A DNA stretch of 64,000 nt from Pseudoclavibacter endophyticus (lineage in GTDB: Bacteria > Actinomycetota > Actinomycetes > Actinomycetales > Microbacteriaceae). Position 1 is the stretch's first letter. Each line of letters starts with the position of its first letter. The notes beneath the pieces were generated by a model. The model saw only the letters and a list, made by a program, of their open reading frames with translations, ran no database searches and was not told the DNA's origin. Positions 18,972 through 29,810 of the stretch are shown in pieces. The stretch is taken from NCBI RefSeq assembly GCF_008831085.1, contig NZ_WBJY01000004.1, forward strand, positions 186,001 to 250,000, in the 5' to 3' direction. Made by a program: the position numbers and the translations under genes.

Positions 18972-20211
18972 CGCGGGCTCCTTCCTCGCCCAGAACGGAA
19001 CGCAGGTAGTCGTTCAGGAAGACGCCATCGGGGTCGAGCTCGCGGCGCAGCTGCAGGAATCGATCCCAGTGCGGGTACATGCGGCCCAGCTCCTCGGCCG
19101 CGCGGGTGTGCTTCTTGCCCCAGTGGGGCCGGCCGCCATGGCGGAGGAAGATCGGCTCGACATCCTCGAAGTACGCGCGGTAGTCGAGCGTCGTGTTCTG
19201 CAGCAGGGCGATCGTGAGGGTCTCGCGCTCGAACGCGGTCGAGAGCATTCCCCGGTCCGGTGCGATGGTGCGGACGAGGAGGCGCCATGCAACGTTCGCA
19301 CGATGCTTGGTCTTGACCCGGTCACGGACTTCACGGAACGCTGCGAGCCCCGCCTCGCGCGGCAGCATGTACTCCATCTCGTCGAACTCGATCTCCCTGG
19401 CGTTGGGGATGATCTCGTAGGACGGCCCCCGCTCCTCGCGCTTCAGTCGGCCGTTCATCCGCAGGTCGTCAAGGCTGCCGCCCCGCTCAAGCCCGCCAGG
19501 CTCATCGAGCACACGCACCTGCGCGCGGTCGCTGCGGGGATACCAGTAGAAGTCGACGTGGCGGTACGACGCCGCGAGCTCGTCGAAATGATCAAGTACC
19601 CAGTCGATGTGCGTCATGACGTTATGTCGATGCAGCTCGTAGGCCGGGCGCACGCGGAGGGTCAGGGAGGTCAGGACGCCGAGCGCGCCGAGCGAAACCT
19701 GGGCCGCGCGGGTGAGCTCCGAATCATGGGCCTCTCCCGCATCGACGCCGAATGGCACGATCTCACCGGTGCCCGTGACGAGGCGACCGCCCACCAGCGT
19801 CGACGAGAGGTTGCCGAGACGTTCGCCCGTTCCATGCGTTCCCGTGCCGATCGCTCCGGCGATCGCCTGGTAGTCGACGTCGCCGAGGTTCTCCATCGCC
19901 AGTCCGGCGTCTGCGAGCGCCTCGCCGAGATCGGCGAGTCCCGTGCCCGGCAGCACCGTCACCTGTCGGGCATCCTTGTCGACGGCAACGACGCCACGCA
20001 TGTTGTCGAGTGAAAGCAGCTCGTCAGACGTCTCGACGAGCGGCGTCGACGAGTGGCCGGACCCGACGGGGCGAACGACGGCGCCGCGCTGGGCGGCTCG
20101 CCGCACGAGGCTCGCCACCTCTTCTTCTGTCTGGGGCGCGTGCTGGCGAGAAGCCGTGAACGACAGGCTCCCGGACCAGTTCGTGAATCGAACATTGCGT
20201 TCTTCGGTCAT
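18961..20211 (-). CDS. FAD-linked aldonolactone oxidase-family protein
   Basis: This 416-residue flavoprotein has an N-terminal FAD_binding_4 domain (VVRPVGSGHSST, LPGTGLADLGEALA, GAIGTGTHGTG) and a C-terminal ALO domain ending RPHWGKKH ... RELDPDGVFLNDYL. The family oxidises sugar-derived gamma-lactones or alditols (L-gulono-, D-arabinono-lactone, xylitol). His in VGSGHS is the usual site of covalent FAD attachment. ATG 20211 has AGGAG upstream. The downstream ASRT gene overlaps it, suggesting a shared carbohydrate-related role. Confidence 0.93.
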   Translation of the reverse strand: MTEERNVRFTNWSGSLSFTASRQHAPQTEEEVASLVRRAAQRGAVVRPVGSGHSSTPLVETSDELLSLDNMRGVVAVDKDARQVTVLPGTGLADLGEALADAGLAMENLGDVDYQAIAGAIGTGTHGTGERLGNLSSTLVGGRLVTGTGEIVPFGVDAGEAHDSELTRAAQVSLGALGVLTSLTLRVRPAYELHRHNVMTHIDWVLDHFDELAASYRHVDFYWYPRSDRAQVRVLDEPGGLERGGSLDDLRMNGRLKREERGPSYEIIPNAREIEFDEMEYMLPREAGLAAFREVRDRVKTKHRANVAWRLLVRTIAPDRGMLSTAFERETLTIALLQNTTLDYRAYFEDVEPIFLRHGGRPHWGKKHTRAAEELGRMYPHWDRFLQLRRELDPDGVFLNDYLRSVLGEEGARDDQ

Positions 20212-20303
20212 GCATCTCCTCAGCACGGGTTACCTGGCCGCCGATGGCCACGCCTTGCGCCTGAGCGAATCTCGCGGACCCCCGGCGGCCGCCCTGGCAA
20301 GCG

Positions 20304-20338
20304 GAGGGGCCGCCCACCGAGAACGGGGGCGGCCCCTC
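20304..20338 (-). terminator. GC-rich terminator hairpin
   Basis: GAGGGGCCGCC (20304-20314) pairs with GGCGGCCCCTC (20328-20338). It lies 39 bp after the stop of the DUF4383 gene on the minus strand and lacks a clear T tract. Confidence 0.7.
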
Positions 20339-20376
20339 ACGGGGTGAGAGGTGCATTGGCCTCTCGCCGATGGTGA

Positions 20377-20856
20377 CTACGGGCGCGGGTCTGTCCGGCC
20401 CACGTCAGTCGAGCGTCTGCGCGGCAGGAAAGAGAGCCCGATCATCGTGACACCGAGCACCAGGTGCAGCCAGTTGTCGGCATCGTTGAGGGGAACGAAG
20501 TTGGCCGATGAGTCGTGGTCGATGAAGAGGCCGTAAAGCCACAGCACCAGATAGATCACGCCACCCCAGAGGAGGTAGTGCCGCGCGGAACCGGGCCGTC
20601 TCGCGAGGAGGAGTCCGACGATGCCGTAAAGAAGGTGCACGATGTTGTGGAGGATCGAGACCTGGAAGATGCCCATGAGCATGGCTTCGGAGTGGTGCCC
20701 GCCGAACTGCATGGTGTCGTAGTTCGTGGTTATGCCGGGAATGAACCCGGCAACGCCGACGATCAGGAAGACGATTCCGTAGATGAGTGCCGCGATCTGC
20801 ACTGGCGTGCGACGCATGCCAGCCGTGTCGGGGTGTCGTGTCGTTGAGTCAGACAT
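20377..20856 (-). CDS. DUF4383-type membrane protein
   Basis: This 159-residue protein has four membrane helices: IAALIYGIVFLIVGVAGFIPG, ILHNIVHLLYGIVGLLLA, YLLWGGVIYLVLWLYGLFID and NWLHLVLGVTMIGLSFL. The NIVHLLYGIVG and NWLHLVLG motifs are typical of DUF4383 proteins, which often appear in actinobacterial stress regions. The start is ATG 20856; an in-frame ATG about 100 bp upstream is possible. Function unknown. Confidence 0.88.
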   Translation of the reverse strand: MSDSTTRHPDTAGMRRTPVQIAALIYGIVFLIVGVAGFIPGITTNYDTMQFGGHHSEAMLMGIFQVSILHNIVHLLYGIVGLLLARRPGSARHYLLWGGVIYLVLWLYGLFIDHDSSANFVPLNDADNWLHLVLGVTMIGLSFLPRRRSTDVGRTDPRP

Positions 20857-20968
20857 GCAGGTGACCTTTCGTTCCGTGCGGCGCTGGTCGATTCCGAGTC
20901 TGGATTTCCGCGACCGGTCGGGCGTCGCTGGTGTTCTCGGCTTGTTCACCATATGCATCAATAGCCAC
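20849..20968 (-). CDS. possible small upstream ORF
   Basis: A GTG at 20968 sits 5 bp behind a very good AAGGAGG and opens a 39-codon frame that ends 8 bp inside the DUF4383 gene. It could be a translated leader peptide that couples translation. The peptide resembles nothing known to me. Confidence 0.3.
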   Translation of the reverse strand: MAIDAYGEQAENTSDARPVAEIQTRNRPAPHGTKGHLHV

Positions 20969-21236
20969 TCGCTCCTCCTTCTCGCGCAGACGCACAGCCG
21001 ACATACATGGAATGTGACCAGAGCGTGACCTTGGGGCCGTCGCCGACCGGGCACCCGACCTGACCACCGTCGGCGCACACCTGTGAGACGCCGCACTTCG
21101 GCCGTGCGCGCTTTGCCGTTACCCAGCGGAACGCAGGCAATGGGCAGGGTGAATTCCACGGGGCGGCGTAGCGTCGAAGACACAGGCGGCGCGGCCTGCG
21201 CACCGGCGTCGCAAACGGACGAGAGGAGCGCACGTC
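20969..21236. other. intergenic region without recognised gene
   Basis: About 270 bp between the divergent DUF4383 and Cys-rich genes. It must hold both promoters, but I see no strong consensus boxes, hairpins or repeats. Confidence 0.5.
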
Positions 21237-23152
<1,916 letters not shown>

Positions 23153-23194
23153 GGGAGCACCGGCGGGTCCGCTCGCGGACGACCGGGGCCGAAG

Positions 23195-24151
23195 ATGCGC
23201 GAGCCCATGGCCTGGATGGAACGCCACCAGGCGGGGCTGTATCTCGCGGCGCTCGCCGCCGGCGCCGGCGTCGGGCTCACGGCGCCACAGGTGGCGCGGC
23301 CCGCCGAGGTCGCCGTCACCCCGGTGCTCGGGCTGCTGCTGTACGCCACGTTCGTCGGGGTGCCGTTCGCGAGGCTCGGCGGGGCGCTGCGCGATTGGCG
23401 CTTTCTCGCGACCACGCTGCTCGTCAACTTCGTGGCCGCGCCCGTCATCGTGTTCGCGCTCTCGCGGTTCGTCGCGCACGACCGGGCGCTGCTGATCGGC
23501 GTGCTGTTCGTGCTGCTGACCCCGTGCATCGACTACGTCATCGTCTTCTCAGGGCTCGCGGGCGGTGCGAGTGACCGGTTGCTGGCCGCCGCGCCCGTGC
23601 TGCTGCTCGGGCAGATGGCGCTGTTGCCGCTCTATCTGTGGATGTTCGCCGGGGCGGACGTCGTCGCCGGCATCGATCCCGCGCCGTTCCTCGAGGCGCT
23701 CGTGCTGCTCATCGTGCTGCCCCTGGCGGCGGCCGTCGCGACACAGCTGGTCGCGGCCCGCAGCCGACCGGGCGCACTCGTGCGAAGCGGCGCGACCGCG
23801 GCGATGGTGCCGCTCATGATGCTGACGCTCGCGGTGGTGGTCGCCTCGCAGGTCCGCGGCGTCGGCGAACGGTTCGGAGCGCTGCTCGTCGTCGTGCCGA
23901 TCTTCGTCGCATTCGCGGCGATCATGGTCGTCATCGGCGCGGGAGCATCCCGATTGGCGACGCTCGACACCGCGGGTCGTCGTGCGACCGTCTTCAGCGG
24001 GGCCACGCGCAACTCGCTCGTGATCTTGCCGCTCGCGCTCGCGCTGCCGCACGAGTACGACCTGGCGCCCCTCGTCGTCGTGACGCAGACGCTCGTCGAA
24101 CTCGTCATCATAGTCGCGCTCGTGCGGCTCGTGCCGCGCGTCATCCGATGA
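23195..24151 (+). CDS. BASS-superfamily transporter, ACR3/arsenic-resistance-like
   Basis: This 318-residue polytopic protein has about ten membrane helices. FVLLTPCIDYVIVFSGLAGGASD corresponds to the family's TM4 region with a Pro-Cys, the position of the essential Cys in ACR3 arsenite exporters, and FSGATRNSLVILPLALAL to the conserved C-terminal repeat. It is more divergent than canonical ACR3, so arsenite export is possible but unproven. It lies 42 bp after argG and no ArsR or arsenate reductase is adjacent. Confidence 0.8.
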   Translation: MREPMAWMERHQAGLYLAALAAGAGVGLTAPQVARPAEVAVTPVLGLLLYATFVGVPFARLGGALRDWRFLATTLLVNFVAAPVIVFALSRFVAHDRALLIGVLFVLLTPCIDYVIVFSGLAGGASDRLLAAAPVLLLGQMALLPLYLWMFAGADVVAGIDPAPFLEALVLLIVLPLAAAVATQLVAARSRPGALVRSGATAAMVPLMMLTLAVVVASQVRGVGERFGALLVVVPIFVAFAAIMVVIGAGASRLATLDTAGRRATVFSGATRNSLVILPLALALPHEYDLAPLVVVTQTLVELVIIVALVRLVPRVIR

Positions 24152-24245
24152 CGCACGGCGCACGGCCCGCCGGGAGGCGGCGCGAGCTCCGGCGACGGCG
24201 TGGCGGCCGCGGTTCTCGCAGGTGCCGGCCTGCAGAATGGGCCGA

Positions 24246-25028
24246 ATGAGGGGAAAAGGACGGACAGGGCTCGCACTCGGTCTCGCGACGGCGATAGGCG
24301 GAGTCGGAATCTTCGCGGCGGTCGGGCTCTTCTCATTCGTGAACGCGCTGCCCGACGCCGATGCGGCCGACTGGTCGGAGCCTCAGTCGCGGCCGAGTGT
24401 CGAGTTCGCGACACCGGCCCACGCGCCGCGCCCGGCTGAGCCGGCCGAGCATCCATACCTCGCCGACCCCGGCTGGCTCGCGCAAACCGCCGCCGTGACC
24501 GGCATTCCCGAGCGCGCGCTGGCGGCGTACGCGGCCGCCGACCTTCGCGTCGCCGACGAGCTCGGCTGCGCCGTCGGTTGGAACACGCTCGCCGGAATCG
24601 GCTGGGTCGAGAGCTATCACGGCACGATCCATGGCAGCGCGATCGACGCCGACGGCGTGGCCCGCCCGAGCATCGTCGGCATCCCGCTCGACGGCACGAA
24701 CGGCACCATGGCGATCCCCGACACCGACGGCGGCGAGCTCGACGGCGACACCGAATGGGATCGGGCGGTCGGACCCATGCAGTTCATCCCGGAGACCTGG
24801 TACCTGTGGGGCGCGGATGCGACGGGCGACGGGCACGCGAGCCCCCACAGCATCGATGACGCGGCGCTGACCGCCGCCCACTACCTCTGCCGGCTCGACG
24901 GCACGCTCGAGACCGAGAACGCCTGGATCGCGGCGATCCGCTCGTACAACAACACGCTCGAGTATCAGCAGCGCGTCGCATCGGCCGCCGAGCGCTATGC
25001 AGAGGACGCGACGGCGGTCGGATCCTGA
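24246..25028 (+). CDS. secreted or membrane-anchored lytic transglycosylase-like protein
   Basis: This 260-residue protein has an N-terminal membrane segment or signal (GLALGLATAIGGVGIFAAVGLFSFV) and a lysozyme-like SLT domain. LAGIGWVESYHG holds the catalytic Glu; AVGPMQFIPETWYLWGADATGDG and AIRSYNNTLEYQQRV complete the family pattern. It would cleave the peptidoglycan glycan strand outside the membrane. ATG 24246 or ATG 24237 could start it; neither has a strong ribosome-binding site. Confidence 0.9.
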   Translation: MRGKGRTGLALGLATAIGGVGIFAAVGLFSFVNALPDADAADWSEPQSRPSVEFATPAHAPRPAEPAEHPYLADPGWLAQTAAVTGIPERALAAYAAADLRVADELGCAVGWNTLAGIGWVESYHGTIHGSAIDADGVARPSIVGIPLDGTNGTMAIPDTDGGELDGDTEWDRAVGPMQFIPETWYLWGADATGDGHASPHSIDDAALTAAHYLCRLDGTLETENAWIAAIRSYNNTLEYQQRVASAAERYAEDATAVGS

Positions 25029-25233
25029 TCCCGCGCCGCCCCACCTCCGACACGCCCGCCGCGAACCCCGGCGTGGTCGATGGTCAGGTGCCGCTCATGC
25101 CCTTCAGAGCAACTTCAAGACTGGGGCATACCTCAATACCCGAGGATGAGGTCGTCGCGCACGGTGCCCGCGGCGGAGCATCCCACGACGTACGGCACCT
25201 CGGTGCACGGCACACACTCGCGAAAGGCTCGAC

Positions 25234-25602
25234 ATGACCCGCTTCGACGACGCCTACCCCTTCGACCTCGACAACCAGATCGAACGCACGACCGTTCGCT
25301 TCCCCGATCGACTCGGCCGCGACGTGACCGCCGAGCTCTACCGGCCCAAGGCGATCGACGAGTCGGTGCCGCACAGGGGCCTCGTGGTCGGCGCGCCCGA
25401 CGCGATTCCCGGGGCGCCGGCGCCCCGACGCGATGCGCACCGGCTCGCGCGGCGCGGCGTCGTGGCCCTCCTGATCGTGCCGGATGCGTCGCTCGATGCG
25501 ACCGCGCTCAACGCCGGCGCCAGGTATCTCAGGACGCTGCCGTACGTCGACGGCGGCCGTGTCGGCACCGTCGGCATGCTGACCCCCGTCGCGATGGCCT
25601 GA
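25234..25602 (+). CDS. truncated alpha/beta-hydrolase-like protein (YcjY type)
   Basis: This 122-residue protein resembles the N-terminal third of YcjY-type hydrolases (TVRFPDRLGRDVTAELYRPK ... GLVVGAPDAIPG ... LARRGVVALLIVPDAS ... ARYLRTLPYVDGGRVGTVGM). It stops exactly where the nucleophile elbow (GxSxGG) should follow, so no catalytic Ser, Asp or His is left. There is no remnant of the missing part downstream. It is either a decayed gene or a stand-alone non-enzymatic fold. It starts at ATG 25234 after CGAAAGG. Confidence 0.65.
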   Translation: MTRFDDAYPFDLDNQIERTTVRFPDRLGRDVTAELYRPKAIDESVPHRGLVVGAPDAIPGAPAPRRDAHRLARRGVVALLIVPDASLDATALNAGARYLRTLPYVDGGRVGTVGMLTPVAMA

Positions 25603-25640
25603 GTCGCGACCGTTCGACCTCCCACATCCGCGTCCGCGCC

Positions 25641-26762
25641 TCACTCCATGACGATGACCGCCCGCCCCGTGATCTCGCCGTTCGCGAGCGCTCGGTAAGC
25701 GGCGTCGGCGTCGTCGAGCGGGTAGTGGCGCGTCACGACGCCCGTCGCGTCGAAGGCGCCGGAAGCGGCGAGGTCGACGACCGCCGGTAAGTCGCGGCGG
25801 GTGCGCGCGCCGAACGAGCCGGTGATGGTGTAGCCGCGTCGCACGATCGGCGTGATCTCGAGCTCGGCCGTCGCCCGGCCGGCGGCGATCCCGATGGCGA
25901 CCATCCGGCCGCCGTCGGCGAGCATGTCGACAGCCTGACGGAAGGTCGCCGGCCAGCCCAACGCCTCGAACGCCACGTCGACCCCGCGCCCGTCCGTGAT
26001 CTCTCGAACGCGAGCCGGAGCATCCGTCGTCATGGAGTTGATCGTGTGTGTCGCGCCGAGGCGCATCGCCGCCTGCAGCTTGTCATCGGCAACGTCGATC
26101 GCGATGATCGGGTCTGCGCCCGCCGCCCTGGCGACCTGCAGCACGCCACTGCCGACGCCGCCGACCGCGACGACGGCGACGGCATCGCCCGGCTCGACGT
26201 GCCCGGCACGGTGGACGGCGCCGTACGAGGTGAAGGCGGCGCAGCCGAGGATCGCCGAGGCGATCGGGTCGAGCGCGGGCGGGAGCTTCGTGAGGGCAGC
26301 GAGCGGCACGACCGCGTACTCGGCCAGCCCGCCCATGGAGTACATGGCGAGAAACGAGCCGTCAGGCATCGATAACCGGCTCTCGCCGTCGTAGAGCGTG
26401 CCGCGCAGGCGGTTCTGGCCGAAGAAGTTCGCGCAGAGGTCGTCGCGGCCGCGGCGGCAGGCGTCGCACTCGGTGCAGGGCATGATGAAGGCGCCGACGA
26501 CGTCGTCGCCGATCGCGAGGGTGGTGTCGGCATGCTCCGCGTCGCCGAACGCGACGATCGTGCCGCTGATCTCGTGGCCGAGGACGGCGGGCCGCGGAAA
26601 CGCGACCTCGCGCTTGATGACGTGCAGGTCGGTGTGGCACACGCCGCACGCCCGCACCTTGACGAGGGCCTCACCGGTCCGCGGCGCGGGCATGGGCACC
26701 TGCACCACCTCGAGCGAGGACTCGTCGCCGAGCAACACCGCGGCCCGCATCGTCTCCGTCAT
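25641..26762 (-). CDS. zinc-dependent alcohol dehydrogenase (class III-like MDR)
   Basis: This 373-residue medium-chain dehydrogenase has catalytic zinc ligands Cys42 (GVCHTD) and the GHE at 62-64. Structural zinc Cys are at 96, 99, 102 and 110, and the Rossmann motif is AVGGVGSG. NAD is likely because GADPIIAIDVAD has an acidic end. Start ATG 26762 follows GAGGAG. The substrate is unknown; the fold covers alcohols, polyols and S-hydroxymethyl mycothiol-type adducts. Confidence 0.92.
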   Translation of the reverse strand: MTETMRAAVLLGDESSLEVVQVPMPAPRTGEALVKVRACGVCHTDLHVIKREVAFPRPAVLGHEISGTIVAFGDAEHADTTLAIGDDVVGAFIMPCTECDACRRGRDDLCANFFGQNRLRGTLYDGESRLSMPDGSFLAMYSMGGLAEYAVVPLAALTKLPPALDPIASAILGCAAFTSYGAVHRAGHVEPGDAVAVVAVGGVGSGVLQVARAAGADPIIAIDVADDKLQAAMRLGATHTINSMTTDAPARVREITDGRGVDVAFEALGWPATFRQAVDMLADGGRMVAIGIAAGRATAELEITPIVRRGYTITGSFGARTRRDLPAVVDLAASGAFDATGVVTRHYPLDDADAAYRALANGEITGRAVIVME

Positions 26763-26935
26763 GGCACGCTCCTCGTCGATCGCACTCCGCATCCCGCTCA
26801 ACTGTCTCCGACGACGCACGCCGCGGCAAGGCCGAATCCGGAGGACGAAAAGCCGCGTGGGGCGCGCGGACGCCGTGCGAGATCTGGCCGATCGGCCGAA
26901 GTGGAGCATCCGGCGCGCGCGTCAAGATCGATTCC

Positions 26936-27778
26936 ATGCGGAAATCGAAGAATGCCCGTCCACCTCAGATCGGCCGTCGCCCCGCGGCGACCGGGTCCGG
27001 GCCGCGCGGTCAGTGGACAATACTGGCCGGGCTGCTCGTGTTGTCCATCATCCCCTCGGTGGCAGGCGGGATGCGCGTCGGCGAAATCACCTCGGACACT
27101 CCTGTGACCCCCGAGAACGCCAGGTTCATAACGCTGCCGCTGCCCGTGCTGCTGCACATCGTCGCCGCCGTCGTCTTCTCGTTCCTTGGCGCGTTCCAAT
27201 TCGTCCCGGCGCTGCGGCACAGGGCGCCCCGCTGGCATCGGTTCGCCGGTCGCTTCCTGGTCGTGCCGTCAGGCGTGATCGTCGGGGTAACCGGCATCTG
27301 GATGACGGCCGTGTACGACTTCCCGCCCTTCGACGGCCCGTGGCTCGCGGTGACGCGTCATATCGTCGGTGCGCTCATGCTGGCATTCCTTGCGCTCAGC
27401 GTCGTCGCCGTTTCCCGACGAAACGTGTTCACGCACGGCAACTGGATGATCCGCGCCTACGCTCTCGGAATGGGCGCGGGCACCCAGGTGCTCACCTCGG
27501 GCCCGCCCGCCATCCTGTTCGGTGCCCCTGACGAGTTCTGGCGCACCGTGCAGATGGCCGCGGGCTGGGCCATCAACGCGGTCGCGGCTGAGCTCATCAT
27601 CGCCTGGCGCAAGCGGCGCCGGGCCGATCGGCAGCGTTTCAACGTCGAGATCGGTGGTGCGGCGCACTCCCTCGAGCCGTCGGATGCGCGGACGCCGGCG
27701 CGGCCGAGCGACCCCGAACCGGTGGCGCCTTCGGGCCGTGGCGCGCCCGAACGGAGTGCCGCGACCCGAACGCGATAG
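26936..27778 (+). CDS. DUF2306 membrane protein
   Basis: This 280-residue protein has a basic N-terminus and several membrane helices (WTILAGLLVLSIIPSVAGG; VLLHIVAAVVFSFLGAFQFVPAL; FLVVPSGVIVGVTGIWMTAVY; HIVGALMLAFLALSVVAVS). HR(F/A)GR(F/L) after the FQFVPALR helix and HGNWMIRAYALGMGAGTQ are typical of DUF2306. The function of this family is unknown. Because it ends 3 bp before the histidine kinase gene, it may be a target of, or input to, that two-component system. Confidence 0.88.
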   Translation: MRKSKNARPPQIGRRPAATGSGPRGQWTILAGLLVLSIIPSVAGGMRVGEITSDTPVTPENARFITLPLPVLLHIVAAVVFSFLGAFQFVPALRHRAPRWHRFAGRFLVVPSGVIVGVTGIWMTAVYDFPPFDGPWLAVTRHIVGALMLAFLALSVVAVSRRNVFTHGNWMIRAYALGMGAGTQVLTSGPPAILFGAPDEFWRTVQMAAGWAINAVAAELIIAWRKRRRADRQRFNVEIGGAAHSLEPSDARTPARPSDPEPVAPSGRGAPERSAATRTR

Positions 27779-27781
27779 GGC

Positions 27782-29074
27782 ATGGTGAGCGGTATGCCGA
27801 GCGTGCGCGCAACCCTGTCGTCTTTGTGGCAGCGTCCTGCCGCCGCGGGTGCGACGGGCCCGCGGGTGCGCGACGGCGTCCTCACTGGAGTGCTGGCGGT
27901 GCTCGCGGTCGTCGAGGGTGCGCTGCGCACGGATCTCGCGTGGCCCGTGGCGACGACGGCAGTCGCGCTCGCCTCGCTCGCCGGCTTGCCGTGGCGCCGG
28001 TCGCGCCCGCTCGTGGTCGTCGCGTGGCTGACCTCGGTGTCGGCCGGTTTCGGCATCGCGCGGTGGGCAGCGGGCGGCGAGCAGAACGCACTCGCTGTGA
28101 TGCTCGTGCTCGTCGCCGTGCCGTACGCGCTGTTCCGATGGGGAGCGGGGAGGTCGCAGGTCGTCGGGGCCTGCGTCCTTACGGCGGGACTCGCGTTCTC
28201 CCTGGCTCTGGGCACCGAGGGACTCGACGGAGCGATTGCCGGGGTCGCGGCGATCGGGGGCGCCTGCCTCATCGGCGCGATGCGCCGCCAGCGCGTTGAG
28301 GCGCGGGCGCGGGAGCTGGAGCACGCGAGGATGCGGGAGCGCGAGGCGCTCGCCCGCGACCTGCACGACACGGTTGCGCATCGCGTTTCGGCGATCGCGA
28401 TCAGGGCACAGGTGGCGAGGGCGGTCGGGCTGGGAAGCCGGACGGCGTCGGACGGGGGAGCGCATGCACCGGCCGCGACAGCGGTCCTGACGGAATCGCT
28501 CGAGGTGATCGAGCGCGAGGCTCAGGCCGTGCTCGAGGAGACGCGCGCGCTCGTGCGGGTGCTGCGCAGCACCGACGGCGCTGACGCGTCCATCGCTCGC
28601 AGCGCGCTCGCCGCAGCGGACCTCTACGGGCCGACACCCGGACTCGCCGAGCTCGAGGCGCTCGCGACCGATGGCCCGCCGCTCGTGCTGGTGCGGGTCG
28701 ATGCGCCCGGTGAGGTGCCGGCGCTCGTCGCGACGACGCTCTTCCGCGTCGCCCAGGAGGGGGTCACGAACGCCAGACGCCACGCGCGGGGCGCGACCCG
28801 TGTCGAGGTCGACGTCCGGGCGCGCGGCGACGACGTCTGCATCACCGTGGGCGATGACGGCGCCGTCTCCCGCCCGGGGTCAGGGCGGGGCTACGGGCTG
28901 CGCGGCATGCGCGAGCGGGTTGCGCTGCTCGGTGGCACTTTCTCGGCCGGCTTCGCGCACCCGGGATCGCTGGGCGGGGACGGGCCCGCGCCTGTTGGGG
29001 GTGACGGCCCAGCTCCGGGAGGCTGGGTCGTATCGGCGTCGATTCCGCGTCGCTCGTCCGAGGCCACGGTATGA
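27782..29074 (+). CDS. NarL-type sensor histidine kinase
   Basis: This 430-residue kinase has about five N-terminal membrane helices and no large sensor domain, so it resembles DesK-like integral-membrane sensors. A coiled-coil leads to the HisKA_3 box ALARDLHDTVAHRVSAIAI (His195), and the HATPase_c domain shows the N-box FRVAQEGVTNARRHA and GYGLRGMRERVALLGG. It partners with the response regulator whose start overlaps its stop by 4 bp. The stimulus is unknown. Confidence 0.94.
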   Translation: MVSGMPSVRATLSSLWQRPAAAGATGPRVRDGVLTGVLAVLAVVEGALRTDLAWPVATTAVALASLAGLPWRRSRPLVVVAWLTSVSAGFGIARWAAGGEQNALAVMLVLVAVPYALFRWGAGRSQVVGACVLTAGLAFSLALGTEGLDGAIAGVAAIGGACLIGAMRRQRVEARARELEHARMREREALARDLHDTVAHRVSAIAIRAQVARAVGLGSRTASDGGAHAPAATAVLTESLEVIEREAQAVLEETRALVRVLRSTDGADASIARSALAAADLYGPTPGLAELEALATDGPPLVLVRVDAPGEVPALVATTLFRVAQEGVTNARRHARGATRVEVDVRARGDDVCITVGDDGAVSRPGSGRGYGLRGMRERVALLGGTFSAGFAHPGSLGGDGPAPVGGDGPAPGGWVVSASIPRRSSEATV

Positions 29075-29799
29075 GGGCCGCAGCGGGCGACGGGGCGAGC
29101 GGCACGATCCGCGTGCTCGTCGCTGACGACCACGAATCCGTGCGCACGGGCCTGCGTCTACTGCTCGAGTCGACGCCGGGCATCCAGGTGGTTGGCGAGG
29201 CCGCCGACGGTGAGCAGGCGGTCGCGAAAGCGCGTGCGACGCGCCCCGACGTGGTGCTCATGGACATCCGGATGCCCCGCCTCGACGGCATCGAGGCCAC
29301 GCGCATGCTTGCGGGCCCGGACGTCGACGAGCCGATCGCGGTCGTTGTCATCACCACCTTCGACCTCGACGAATATGTCTACGGTGCGCTTCGCGCCGGG
29401 GCCAGGGGGTTCCTGCTGAAGGATGCCGGCCCTGTGCTGCTCGCCGAGGCAGTGCGGGCCGCTGCGGACGGCGAGGCACTCATCTCCCCGAGGATTACCG
29501 TGCGCCTGCTCACCGAGTTCGCCTCCCCGCACGGGCGCTCGGCGGGCGGCCCCGCCGGCACGCGGCACGGCCCCTCTCGCCCCCGCCCCGTCGACCCAGT
29601 CGAGCCGTTGACCGATCGTGAGGAGGACGTGCTCCGCCTGCTCGCCGAGGGGCTCACGAACACGGAGATCGGCGCGAGGCTGCACGTGTCGCTCGGCACC
29701 GTCAAGACGCACATCGGCGGTCTGCTCGCGAAGCTCGGCCTGCGTAACCGCGTCGAGGCCGCGATGTGGGCGCACGAGACGGGGCGCGTCGGCGGCTGA
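29071..29799 (+). CDS. NarL/LuxR-family response regulator
   Basis: This 242-residue regulator has an N-terminal receiver domain with acidic pair Asp19-Asp20, phospho-acceptor Asp65 (VVLMDIRMP) and Lys117 (GFLLKDAG). A flexible His/Pro-rich linker follows, then a C-terminal LuxR HTH (PLTDREEDVLRLLAEGLTNTEIGARLHVSLGTVKTHIGGLL, here partly quoted). It is translationally coupled to the kinase. Target genes are not evident; the upstream DUF2306 gene is the nearest candidate. Confidence 0.94.
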   Translation: MRAAAGDGASGTIRVLVADDHESVRTGLRLLLESTPGIQVVGEAADGEQAVAKARATRPDVVLMDIRMPRLDGIEATRMLAGPDVDEPIAVVVITTFDLDEYVYGALRAGARGFLLKDAGPVLLAEAVRAAADGEALISPRITVRLLTEFASPHGRSAGGPAGTRHGPSRPRPVDPVEPLTDREEDVLRLLAEGLTNTEIGARLHVSLGTVKTHIGGLLAKLGLRNRVEAAMWAHETGRVGG

Positions 29800-29810
29800 G
29801 CCGCCCCGCC

